The notes under the pieces are model-generated. The model saw only the letters and a list, made by a program, of their open reading frames with translations. It was not told the DNA's origin and searched no databases. This document shows positions 1 to 7,163 of a DNA stretch of 7,337 nucleotides, piece after piece. Each line of letters begins with the position of its first letter. The first letter of the stretch is position 1. The position numbers were made by a program, and so were the translations under genes. The stretch is taken from assembly GCA_905372345.1 (NCBI GenBank), contig CAJPPE010000076.1, positions 1-7,337 of the forward strand, given 5' to 3'. The DNA is from an uncultured Treponema sp. (GTDB lineage Bacteria; Spirochaetota; Spirochaetia; Treponematales; Treponemataceae).

Positions 1-31
1 GGCTAAATAAGCTTTAATCTGAATATTTTAG

Positions 32-66
32 AACTTCCGTTCAATTTAAAGGGCGGAAGTTTTTTT
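32..66 (+). terminator. Intrinsic terminator of an upstream gene
   Basis: A perfect 8-bp inverted repeat (AACTTCCG at 32-39 and CGGAAGTT at 54-61) encloses a loop of about 14 bases. A T-run at 60-66 overlaps the foot of the 3' arm. This is the standard form of a Rho-independent terminator reading rightward. The opposite side lacks a comparable T-run, so it is probably one-directional. It would end a gene that lies almost wholly to the left of the window; bases 1-31 hold in-frame stops but no recognisable coding sequence. Folding energy was not computed. Confidence 0.82.
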
Positions 67-101
67 ATGTATTCCCAACTTTTTCCGCATTTTTTTGACT
101 G

Positions 102-129
102 TTGACCATTTTTATAAATTATGTAAAAT
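102..129 (+). promoter_or_regulatory. Predicted sigma-70 promoter for tilS
   Basis: The -35 box TTGACC (102-107) and -10 box TAAAAT (124-129) each match five of six consensus positions and are separated by 16 bases. The site lies between the upstream terminator and tilS, where a promoter is expected. Transcription would start near 135-137, at or just before the ATG at 137, leaving almost no untranslated leader. In such AT-rich sequence chance matches to the -10 box are common, so the -35 box and the context carry most of the weight. Confidence 0.6.
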
Positions 130-136
130 CTATTTT

Positions 137-1507
137 ATGGCAAAATCGTTTTTAAAAGATGTGCTTTTAGGTTTTTCCTCCTTATGCGATAGAACGGCCG
201 AACAAAACTCCAATAAAAAGGCCGGCCAATCGCCCGCACCTTTGAAGCTCCTGCTTGCCGTTTCAGGGGGCGCCGATTCTATGGCCATGCTTTCTGCCTT
301 TTTGGAATTGAAGAGCGATATAAATGCCGAAATTTTTGTACTGACCGTAAACCACAATATAAGACCCAAAAAAGAAACCTTAGGCGATGCCCAATTTGTT
401 TTAGACTTTTGTAAAGATAAATGTCCATGTATCTTAGCTGAAATTCCTAAAAATACGGTATTTGATGAGGCTAAGAATAGAAAAACGGGAATTGAAGATG
501 CTGCCCGCTTTTTAAGATACAATGAGTTTGAAAAGGCGGCTGATTCCTTAAACGCCGATTATATTTTGACAGCCCATAATAAAAACGATAATTATGAAAC
601 GGTTTTGATGAGGCTCTTTCAAGGCTCAGAGCCTGAAGCCCTTATGGGGATTTCTCCAAGACGTGGAAGATTTATTCGGCCCATGCTTAATATCAGCCGC
701 TCTGAAATAGAAAAAAATATTCCGTGGAAAGAAGATGCCACTAATCTTGAAACCTCATATCTTAGAAACAAGGTCAGACATAATCTTCTTCCTGCTTTGA
801 CCGTCTGCTTTGACGGCTGGCAAAGAGGTTTGGATAAAAGTTTGGCGAAGATAAGGGCTCAAAACGATTTTATTATCGCCTCTTATAATGCAAAAAAGGA
901 AACATGGGTATTGGATAAAAAGGAAGAGTGCTGCCGATGTAAATTTCTTTTTTTTGTAAGCCTTGAAGAAGCCTTAAAACTTAAATTTCTTCAAGAAGGC
1001 CTTATTCTTTTAAAGGGGAAAAGAAGAATTCCTTACTCTGTCTTTGACGATTTGATGAAGCTTTCGGATACTAAAAAGATAATTTTTTCGGGCGGCTTTT
1101 GTATCAAAAAAGAAGGAGATGAGGTATTTCTTTTTAAGGCCGTAACCGAAGAAAAGACAGGCGAAGTTTTTTATTCTATCTGGATTGATAAGCCTTGCAC
1201 CTTTGATAGTCCCGCCGGAACTTTTAAGGCCGTAAAAAATGAAGACGGCTTTTTTATAGTGCATAAAAGCGATAAGACTTGCGGTATAGGTCCTTTTAAG
1301 TCTCCGTTTTGTGTTCGTTCACGCCTCTTTGGAGATGAAATAGAGACATCTTCGGGTTCAAAAAAATCGGTAAAAAAGATTATAAATGAGTGGAATATAG
1401 ACTATGAAAATAGAAATATTTTGCCGATAATCGAAGAGGGCGGGGTAGTTAAAGCTATATACGGAGCCGTTTTCGGCAAAAAAAATTGGTATGTTTTAGG
1501 AACTTAG
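137..1507 (+). CDS. tilS: tRNA(Ile)-lysidine synthetase TilS
   Basis: TilS is a cytoplasmic N-type ATP pyrophosphatase. It attaches lysine to C34 of the CAU anticodon of a minor tRNA(Ile), so that the tRNA reads AUA as isoleucine and not AUG as methionine. From the ATG at 137 the protein is 456 residues, normal for the family. Visible landmarks are the PP-loop SGGADS (residues 43-48), VNHNIRP (71-77), RFLRY (124-128), AHNKNDNYET (146-155, family form close to AHHxDDQxET), RPMLNISR (181-188), DATN (200-203) and RNKVRHNLLP (210-219). A C-terminal TilS_C-like segment starts at VRSRLFGDE (393-401). The middle, about 220-390, is poorly conserved. The frame stays open upstream to a TTG at 95, which would add 14 residues. 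I prefer the ATG because the TTG overlaps the region just before the predicted -35 box and would lie outside the transcript. Neither start has a Shine-Dalgarno. Two oddities are the altered AHN/NDNY motif and a segment about five residues short before DATN. Confidence 0.93.
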   Translation: MAKSFLKDVLLGFSSLCDRTAEQNSNKKAGQSPAPLKLLLAVSGGADSMAMLSAFLELKSDINAEIFVLTVNHNIRPKKETLGDAQFVLDFCKDKCPCILAEIPKNTVFDEAKNRKTGIEDAARFLRYNEFEKAADSLNADYILTAHNKNDNYETVLMRLFQGSEPEALMGISPRRGRFIRPMLNISRSEIEKNIPWKEDATNLETSYLRNKVRHNLLPALTVCFDGWQRGLDKSLAKIRAQNDFIIASYNAKKETWVLDKKEECCRCKFLFFVSLEEALKLKFLQEGLILLKGKRRIPYSVFDDLMKLSDTKKIIFSGGFCIKKEGDEVFLFKAVTEEKTGEVFYSIWIDKPCTFDSPAGTFKAVKNEDGFFIVHKSDKTCGIGPFKSPFCVRSRLFGDEIETSSGSKKSVKKIINEWNIDYENRNILPIIEEGGVVKAIYGAVFGKKNWYVLGT

Positions 1508-1510
1508 GAG
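1506..1510 (+). promoter_or_regulatory. Ribosome binding site overlapping the tilS stop
   Basis: AGGAG at 1506-1510 lies 7 bases before the ATG at 1518, and its first two bases are the last two of the tilS TAG stop. There is no room for a promoter or terminator between the genes, so the downstream gene should be read from the same transcript as tilS. Ribosomes ending on tilS would release directly over this site. Confidence 0.8.
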
Positions 1511-1517
1511 TAAAGAG

Positions 1518-3557
1518 ATGAAATATTCCTGTAGATTTAAGTGTTTTAAACTCAAGCATAGATTATGTGCTTTTTTTATTTTAATTTGTGTAGGTATTTA
1601 TGCAAATCAAAGTGAGGGGGTAAATTTATCTGCCGCCTTATCATACTTGCAGAATTCCGCTAAGCTCTTTACCGAAGAAAAATGGAAAGAAGCCTTGTTT
1701 GAAGCCCAGCTCGGTGAAGTCTATGATCCGAAAACCGCCGATTTTTTATATATTCAGGCAGTATGCAGCTTAAAACTAAATTATCCTAATGAAGATATAT
1801 TGCAAAAAGCCGATGCAGCCTGTACCGATGGAATGATCTGGCGATTATACGATATAAATGCCGGCCGCTTATTGGCGGCTCAAGTCAATGCAAGAATGTT
1901 AAAATACAAGGAAGCTCTGGAGCTTGTCAAGCTTTTACCCTTTGAATCTGCCGAGTCGGACTATGTAAGGGCGGATGCTCTCTACGGGTTAGGCCGGCAT
2001 GAAGAGGCGAAACAGCTTATTTCCGAAGCTCTTGACCGATGGGCCTTTAATTCCTCTTTTGCAAAATTATTCTTTTTGCGTGAACGCGGAAAAAAAGTGA
2101 GCTTTTTCGGTAAAAAGTTGGCCGGACATATAATTTCCCGCCTTTATGCGTGGCAGGATGAGGATCCGTCTCTCCTCTTGCTTGCAAGTCCATTTGAAAC
2201 AAAATCGGAAGAAAATATCAGAAGGCTGAAATTATACAGAGGTATGTACTTACCTTTTACAGAATCGCATGATCTTAACGACTTATATAACCGCTCTTAT
2301 TCTACCTTGCTTTGTCTAAGGTACGGTATAATAGATGAACAAACGGCTGTAAACGAATTTTTATCGGCTAAGGTTTATTATTTTAACCCGATTTTGAAGG
2401 AGTATGTTCTTACTCAGGCCATGTATGAATCCCATTTGGTAGAGCTTTTACGTTTGGTTGCAAATTCCAAATTAAGAAATGAGCTTAAAAACTTTTTATC
2501 GGTCTATGAAGGTTTGATTGTTGATGATGAAAACGGGGATCTGATTATAGATTCTAAAATTTATTATAAAAACGGCAGACCTTGGTGTGCCGAATTTGAT
2601 AGCTTCCAAACAGGATATCCCGAATACACCGTAGAATGTAACTTCGGTATTCCCTCCGTAATTCACGGCAAAAAAAATGAATATTCGGTATCCTATGATT
2701 CGTATCCGGCTGTTAAAAATTGTATCAAAGACGGTAAAAACTACACTATGCGGCCGCTTGATCTTAATTGGGCCCCGATAGAATTAAAAGAACTAAATCT
2801 AAAACTGTACGGCATGCACCAAAAACAACAGGCATTTTTTTCTTTAAAAGTAGGCAAAAATGTAAGAAGTCTGCATGAAGGTACATTAACTTACTCCGCG
2901 GCATTTTCTGAAGAAAATACTCCGTACATAAACGGAGGCGTAAAAAAAGTATTCTTTGATAAGGGTATCCCGATAAAGGCCGAGGTAAGCGTTTCAGGAG
3001 AGCTGTATTCTCAAACAAATTATAGAAACGGCTTACCTGTTTTTGAAAACATAGATAAAGACGGAGACGGTTATTTTGAAACAAGGATTGAGTATGATCC
3101 AAAGGGTGTATTAAAAAGGATAGATATCGATTTAAATAAAAATAAACTCTATGAATATTCCGAATACCATCAAAAAGACGGCTCCGTTACAAAGGTTTGG
3201 GACAGCGATGAGGACGGTTCCTTCGAAATTACATATACGCAATATGAAAATGGGGACTCTAAAACGGAATGGATTCACCCAAAGCTTAATAAAAAAATCC
3301 GTGTCAGTTATAAAAACGGCAGGCCCGTCCAATTATTTGACGGAAAAGAAAACCTTATTCTTATTCCTTCGGATAAGGGGAACTTATTTTGGCTTAATCG
3401 AAGTCCTGTAAATATTGAAAAAGTAAACGAAAAAATTATAGAAATATTTAACCAAACGAGCCTTCCGGTTGTTTCCTATGTGTTTAGTATAAATAATATT
3501 GAAGTTTTTGCCGTGCGTTCGGGAGGATTTGTTTTTGCTGAAATCATCAACGACTAA
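1518..3557 (+). CDS. Exported TPR protein with acidic C-terminal repeats, function unknown
   Basis: I do not recognise a named family for this 679-residue protein. The N-terminus has a basic stretch (residues 6-15) and a hydrophobic core (about 16-28) ending in GIYA before NQ. This fits a Sec signal peptide cleaved by signal peptidase I after A29, giving a soluble periplasmic or exported protein. Residues about 37-180 are helical, with TPR-like pairs marked by KWKEAL, KYKEAL and RHEEAK. The middle, 180-330, is probably helical too. The C-terminal half looks beta-rich. It holds three Y-(K/R)-N-G-x-P turns (350-355, 502-507, 598-603) and acidic loops of DxDxDG type (513-521, 562-570) with weaker relatives at 337-345 and 538-546. 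The closest analogy is MORN/YwqK-like hairpins mixed with calcium-binding loops, but this is only resemblance. It follows tilS by 10 bases and overlaps the protease gene by 23 bases. TPRs bind proteins, so a partner or substrate-presenting role for the protease is a guess. No frameshift or truncation is seen. Confidence 0.88.
   Translation: MKYSCRFKCFKLKHRLCAFFILICVGIYANQSEGVNLSAALSYLQNSAKLFTEEKWKEALFEAQLGEVYDPKTADFLYIQAVCSLKLNYPNEDILQKADAACTDGMIWRLYDINAGRLLAAQVNARMLKYKEALELVKLLPFESAESDYVRADALYGLGRHEEAKQLISEALDRWAFNSSFAKLFFLRERGKKVSFFGKKLAGHIISRLYAWQDEDPSLLLLASPFETKSEENIRRLKLYRGMYLPFTESHDLNDLYNRSYSTLLCLRYGIIDEQTAVNEFLSAKVYYFNPILKEYVLTQAMYESHLVELLRLVANSKLRNELKNFLSVYEGLIVDDENGDLIIDSKIYYKNGRPWCAEFDSFQTGYPEYTVECNFGIPSVIHGKKNEYSVSYDSYPAVKNCIKDGKNYTMRPLDLNWAPIELKELNLKLYGMHQKQQAFFSLKVGKNVRSLHEGTLTYSAAFSEENTPYINGGVKKVFFDKGIPIKAEVSVSGELYSQTNYRNGLPVFENIDKDGDGYFETRIEYDPKGVLKRIDIDLNKNKLYEYSEYHQKDGSVTKVWDSDEDGSFEITYTQYENGDSKTEWIHPKLNKKIRVSYKNGRPVQLFDGKENLILIPSDKGNLFWLNRSPVNIEKVNEKIIEIFNQTSLPVVSYVFSINNIEVFAVRSGGFVFAEIIND
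3054..3341 (+). repeat. Coding tandem repeat with acidic 24-25-residue units
   Basis: Within the TPR protein, residues 513-608 divide into about four diverged units starting near 3054, 3129, 3201 and 3276, with a 24-25-residue period. The aligned starts are DKDGDGYFE, DLNKNKLYE, DSDEDGSFE and a decayed PKLNKKIR. Most units have an aromatic residue at position 8 and Glu at position 9, and a Gly turn near position 18. Units 1 and 3 keep the acidic DxDxDG loop, whereas unit 2 has Asn in place of two Asp and has lost the Gly. A separated relative, DENGDLIID, lies at residues 337-345 (from 2526). The similarity is at protein level; the DNA is too diverged to suggest recent duplication. Confidence 0.65.
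3522..3526 (+). promoter_or_regulatory. Internal ribosome binding site setting the protease start
   Basis: GGAGG at 3522-3526 lies inside the last codons of the TPR gene, where it encodes part of SGG. It is 8 bases before TTG 3535, ideal spacing. The TTG at 3529 is only 2 bases away, and the TTG codons at 3499 and 3508 lie upstream of the site. This makes 3535 the best start. CTG at 3538 would be at 11 bases and is less likely. Confidence 0.72.
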
Positions 3558-5232
3558 AATAAGTTTTTTTCTTCTCTTTTTGCTGATTTTTTCTTGTACT
3601 TCAAACAAAGAAGTTTCTTATGTGGATTATTCGGATAGATCCAGCGTATTGTATCAGGTCGATTATACGGAAAAGCTCCTTAAATCCGGTAAGATAGCGG
3701 ATGCTCTAATCCGCTCTCAGATTCTTCATCTTAACACAAAAGATTTTGAAGAGGTTGACAAGATTAAATCGGAATCAATAGAAAAAACGGAAGCCGCATT
3801 TTTACAAAGTATAGAAGAAAAAAATTGGGATGAGGCTGTCAGGTATTTTAGGTCTCTTACCTCAATCGGAAAACGCCCTGCCGGATGGACGGAGGAGCGT
3901 ATTTTTGAAGAAAGGAATATTTTATGGAAAAAGAATACCGATCTTCCCTTATTAAATTTACAAAATAAAAAAAATCCTTCAGCCGGTTCAGCTTCTTTTC
4001 CTCAAAATATAGATGAGATGATAAAGGGCTCTCTTACCGTTTGGGTGGATAGGGGAACACGCATACAAAGAGGTTATGCCTCGCCTGACATCGTTATCGG
4101 TTCGGGCTTTTTTATAGATTCCCGCGGTTATTTTATTACGAATTATCATGTTATTCAAAGCGAAGTTGATAAAAAATATAACGGCTATTCAAGGCTTTAT
4201 ATTAAGTCACCGGATAACCCAAATATAAAAATTCCGGCAAAGGTTGTAGGCTGGGATCCTCTTTTTGATTTAGCCTTGGTAAAGACCGAGTACACGCCTC
4301 AGTTTATTTTTAATCTGGGTTCTTCAAAAGATTTAGGAGTCGGAAGCCGTATTTATGCAATCGGTTCTCCGGCAGGTTTGGAAAAAACCCTTACCTCAGG
4401 TATTGTATCGGCAAAATACCGAAGGCTTTTTTCTATGGTAGATATAATGCAGATAGATGCTGCCGTCAATCATGGGAATTCGGGCGGACCGATAGTGGAT
4501 GATAAGGGTCTTGTTCAAGCTGTAGTATTCGCCGGTCTTGAAAGAAACGAGGGCCTTAATTTTGCAATCCCTGTTGAGCTTTTAAAGGCTGTTCTTCCCG
4601 ATTTGTATAGGGGCGGAGAAGTTAAACATTCTTGGCTTGGCTGCCACGGTCAAAACCGAAAGGGCGGTTCGAGTAATGCCGGCGGAGTTCCGAACGGAGT
4701 TCTTGTAAACTATGTTCTTCCTGACGGCCCCTTTTCAATTTCAGGTATAAATGAGGGTTCCGTAATAAAAGAAGTTAACGGTATTCCTGTAAATTCGGTT
4801 GAAGAAATACAGGCAAATTTATTGTCTATAGCTCCTGAAACCATTGTCCTTATTAAAGGCTATCAAAAAAATGAAGCAGGTATTTATGAAGAAAAAACTT
4901 GGCCTGTTTTATGTGCCGAACGTCCTCTCTATCCGGGAAATTCCGTTTTTAGAAAGGACAGTATAGCAAGAGCTATGCTTCCCGTTTTCGGCTTTAGACT
5001 TGAATCGGTGGGAAAAAAGAATTCTTATAGGGTTGCAGAGGTTATCCCCGGAAGCTTTGCCTATGAAAATGCCTTTGGTGTAAATGACTATATTGAGATT
5101 AACGGAAAAAGATGGAATAATGAAAACGAAGAGATTATTCATGTAAATATCTATACAAAAAAGGTTAGAGCAGGTTATATGGACAGCTTTATGGTTTTAA
5201 GTGCCTATCTTGATAATCCCCTTTTCTTTTAA
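3535..5232 (+). CDS. Trypsin-like (HtrA/Deg-type) serine protease lipoprotein with PDZ domains
   Basis: This is a predicted envelope protease of the S1C (HtrA/DegP/DegS) type, which degrades or processes misfolded or specific periplasmic proteins. From TTG 3535 it has 565 residues. A hydrophobic stretch ends in LLIFSC, a relaxed spirochaete-style lipobox, so C21 should be lipidated and the protein membrane-anchored, facing the periplasm. Residues about 43-110 are helical and faintly TPR-like. The protease domain, about 160-360, has a full triad: H205 in TNYHVI, D245 in FDLAL and S316 in GNSGGP. The oxyanion-loop context and a GSGFFID strand are also present. A PDZ domain follows (about 365-458, with SWLG, GVLVNYV and INEGSVIKEVNG). 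A weaker second PDZ-like segment covers about 478-553. The N-terminal helical extension makes it longer than classical DegP or DegS, so I do not assign htrA, degP or degS. It overlaps the TPR gene by 23 bases in another frame, which suggests translational coupling. An upstream-extended start would bury the hydrophobic stretch further in and is less likely. Confidence 0.88.
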   Translation: MLKSSTTKISFFLLFLLIFSCTSNKEVSYVDYSDRSSVLYQVDYTEKLLKSGKIADALIRSQILHLNTKDFEEVDKIKSESIEKTEAAFLQSIEEKNWDEAVRYFRSLTSIGKRPAGWTEERIFEERNILWKKNTDLPLLNLQNKKNPSAGSASFPQNIDEMIKGSLTVWVDRGTRIQRGYASPDIVIGSGFFIDSRGYFITNYHVIQSEVDKKYNGYSRLYIKSPDNPNIKIPAKVVGWDPLFDLALVKTEYTPQFIFNLGSSKDLGVGSRIYAIGSPAGLEKTLTSGIVSAKYRRLFSMVDIMQIDAAVNHGNSGGPIVDDKGLVQAVVFAGLERNEGLNFAIPVELLKAVLPDLYRGGEVKHSWLGCHGQNRKGGSSNAGGVPNGVLVNYVLPDGPFSISGINEGSVIKEVNGIPVNSVEEIQANLLSIAPETIVLIKGYQKNEAGIYEEKTWPVLCAERPLYPGNSVFRKDSIARAMLPVFGFRLESVGKKNSYRVAEVIPGSFAYENAFGVNDYIEINGKRWNNENEEIIHVNIYTKKVRAGYMDSFMVLSAYLDNPLFF

Positions 5233-5317
5233 AAACATAGAAATTTTTTATTAAATATATTTTTGAATGATGCGGTTTATAAAATTTAACCTCTTACAAT
5301 TTATAAAACGTCAGTCC

Positions 5318-5346
5318 TTGATTTTTAAGCCTCTTTATAGTAAAAT
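5318..5346 (+). promoter_or_regulatory. Predicted sigma-70 promoter for dnaG-rpoD
   Basis: A -35 box TTGATT (5318-5323, four of six consensus bases) and a -10 box TAAAAT (5341-5346, five of six) are separated by an optimal 17 bases. Transcription would start near 5353, giving a leader of about 23 bases that contains the strong Shine-Dalgarno AGGAGG (5365-5370). Its place in the only sizeable intergenic gap supports it. I found no GC-rich hairpin with a T-run after the protease stop at 5232, so some read-through from the tilS unit into dnaG is possible. Confidence 0.62.
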
Positions 5347-5375
5347 TACTTGCTTACAAGACCGAGGAGGGGTAA

Positions 5376-7163
5376 ATGCCTAAGATAAGTTCAAAAACAA
5401 TCGATGCAGTAACCGAAATGACAGATATTGTATCCCTTGTCGAGAACTATACCCGCTTGGAAAAACGGGGGGCAAATTGGTGGGGCTGCTGTCCCTTTCA
5501 TAACGAAAAAACTCCTTCCTTTAATGTTGTTCCCGATAAAAAAATGTATTATTGTTTCGGCTGCCACAAGGGCGGCGGAACAATCAACTTTTTGATGGAA
5601 ATGGAAAAGCTATCCTTTATGGAAGCCGTAGAGCGGCTTGCAAAAAATGCAGGCATTGAGGTTATCTATGAAGGCGGCTCCTATGTTCCGGACGAAGGAG
5701 CAAAACTTAAAGATGATATTTTAGAGCTTTATGACAAGGTAGCAGGGAGCTTTCACTATCTTTTAACCCAAAATCCTCTGGGGAAAAAAGCCCTTGATTA
5801 CCTCCTTTCCCGTAACGTTTCTCCGGAAATAATCGAAAAATTTAATTTGGGCTATTCTCCAAAGGATAGAAAATGGCTCCATAGTTTTTTACTGTCAAAA
5901 AACTATTCTCAAGACTTTTTAGAAAAGACAGGGCTTTTTTCTAAAAACTATAAAAAGATGGCTTTTTTTTCCGATAGACTTATGTTTCCTATTTGCGACC
6001 GTCTCGGTAAAACGATAGCCTTCGGAGGCCGCATTCTGGAAGGTGAGGGGGCAAAATATCTCAATTCTTCGGATATGCCTCAATATAAAAAGGGCGAAAC
6101 CGTTTTTGCCTTCCACCACGCCTTAGCCGAAATCCGAAAATCAAAATCGGTAATCTTATGTGAAGGCTACATGGACGTTTTAGCCTTTTTTCAGGCAGGA
6201 ATCGAAAATGCCGTTGCCCCCTTAGGAACAGCCCTTACCGAAGATCAGGTAAAACTTTTAAAATCTTTTGCCGAAACCTTTTATCTTGCCTTTGACTCGG
6301 ATAAGGCCGGACAAGAAGCTTCCTACAAAGCTATAAAAATTTGCCGTAGTATGGGCGTAAATGTTCGTGTTCTATATATGAAGGACGGAAAGGACCCTTC
6401 CGAAATTTTACAAAAAAAAGGTCAAGAAGGCTTGAAATTTCTTTTGGAATGTGCTATAATAGACGATGATTATCTTATACAAATTGCGTCCATGAGATTT
6501 GATATAAGCAGTCCGGAAGGAAAGGCCGCAGCTATAGCCTTTTTGTTTCCGTATATTGAGGTCTTGGAATCCGATATTCAAAGAGAGTCTGCAATTTCTA
6601 AACTTTCATCGGCCTTTGGTGTCAGTCAACAAGCAATTTTCAGCGATTATGTGAACCGCGAAAAAAAGGCTCTAAGGCATATAGTTGACGAAGTAAAACA
6701 AAAGCCGGTAGATATAAGGATGAATGCCGAGTTACGATTGGTACTTGCCGTTGCGGCAAATACGGATCTGTTTTCGCGTTTGCGTTCACAATTGAGCCCC
6801 GATGATTTTGAGGATTTTTATGCCAGACATTTGTTTATTGTTTTAGAAGAATGTTATAGAGATGGTGCCTATACTTATGCAAATCTGATGCACAGATGTG
6901 GGGAAGAAAAATTAAAAGAAATTGTTTCTCAAACAATTTCTAAAGGTGAATTCGCCGAGAACTCTGAAAAGGTAGTCGATGACGGCATAAATTTTATAAA
7001 ACAAAACGTTCTACAAAAACAAAAAGACAAAATCATAGGCAGACTGAGATTATTACATGGAGAAAAGAATATCGATACCGTAAACTTGACAAAAGAACTA
7101 ATGGAAGAAAAAAAAAGTATCGACATTCAACTAAAAAAATTAAAGGGAAAGGTGTATGACTGA
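5376..7163 (+). CDS. dnaG: DNA primase DnaG
   Basis: DnaG makes the short RNA primers for leading- and lagging-strand DNA synthesis at the fork, working with the DnaB helicase. The 595-residue length is typical. The N-terminal CHC2 zinc-binding domain has C39, H42, C60 and C63 as ligands in CPFH and CFGC, within the well-conserved NEKTPSF context (43-49). The catalytic core includes RLMFPICD (201-208), GKTIAFGGRIL (211-221) and KYLNSS (227-232). The Toprim metal site shows CEGYMDV with E263, then the DSD motif D307/D309, and DGKDPSE (337-343). Residues from about 440 on form the divergent helical DnaB-binding domain. The ATG at 5376 is fixed by AGGAGGGG (5365-5372), with AGGAGG ending 5 bases before it, and by the usual MPKIS-type beginning. 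The stop overlaps rpoD, so the two are co-transcribed. All key residues are present, and nothing suggests damage or transfer. Confidence 0.97.
   Translation: MPKISSKTIDAVTEMTDIVSLVENYTRLEKRGANWWGCCPFHNEKTPSFNVVPDKKMYYCFGCHKGGGTINFLMEMEKLSFMEAVERLAKNAGIEVIYEGGSYVPDEGAKLKDDILELYDKVAGSFHYLLTQNPLGKKALDYLLSRNVSPEIIEKFNLGYSPKDRKWLHSFLLSKNYSQDFLEKTGLFSKNYKKMAFFSDRLMFPICDRLGKTIAFGGRILEGEGAKYLNSSDMPQYKKGETVFAFHHALAEIRKSKSVILCEGYMDVLAFFQAGIENAVAPLGTALTEDQVKLLKSFAETFYLAFDSDKAGQEASYKAIKICRSMGVNVRVLYMKDGKDPSEILQKKGQEGLKFLLECAIIDDDYLIQIASMRFDISSPEGKAAAIAFLFPYIEVLESDIQRESAISKLSSAFGVSQQAIFSDYVNREKKALRHIVDEVKQKPVDIRMNAELRLVLAVAANTDLFSRLRSQLSPDDFEDFYARHLFIVLEECYRDGAYTYANLMHRCGEEKLKEIVSQTISKGEFAENSEKVVDDGINFIKQNVLQKQKDKIIGRLRLLHGEKNIDTVNLTKELMEEKKSIDIQLKKLKGKVYD

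Noticed and set aside
1..31. C-terminal codons of an upstream gene (GGC TAA at the very start).
   Set aside because: Too few bases to assign a frame or a product; only the following terminator shows that a gene ends nearby.
67..105. A 12-codon open frame starting at the ATG after the terminator, and an ATG-TAA minimal start-stop at 121-126.
   Set aside because: Neither has a ribosome site, and both lie upstream of the predicted transcription start; they look like chance.
3151..3411. Second open frame of 86 codons inside the repeat part of the TPR gene.
   Set aside because: It lies in another frame of a well-supported gene, has no ribosome site and shows no domain pattern. The repeats explain the composition.
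4909..5142. Minus-strand open frames, here and at 130-522 and 2764-3102.
   Set aside because: All lie opposite strongly supported genes with clear motifs, have no ribosome sites or family features, and follow from AT-rich codon use.
5228..5252. Possible terminator after the protease gene (A-run, short loop, T-run).
   Set aside because: The pairing is only A-T and broken, with no GC stem, so it is unlikely to terminate on its own.
5267..5383. A 38-codon open frame (ATG-ATG start) spanning the gap and running over the dnaG start, like a leader peptide.
   Set aside because: It has no Shine-Dalgarno, and its first half lies upstream of the predicted dnaG transcription start. An open frame of this length is not surprising.
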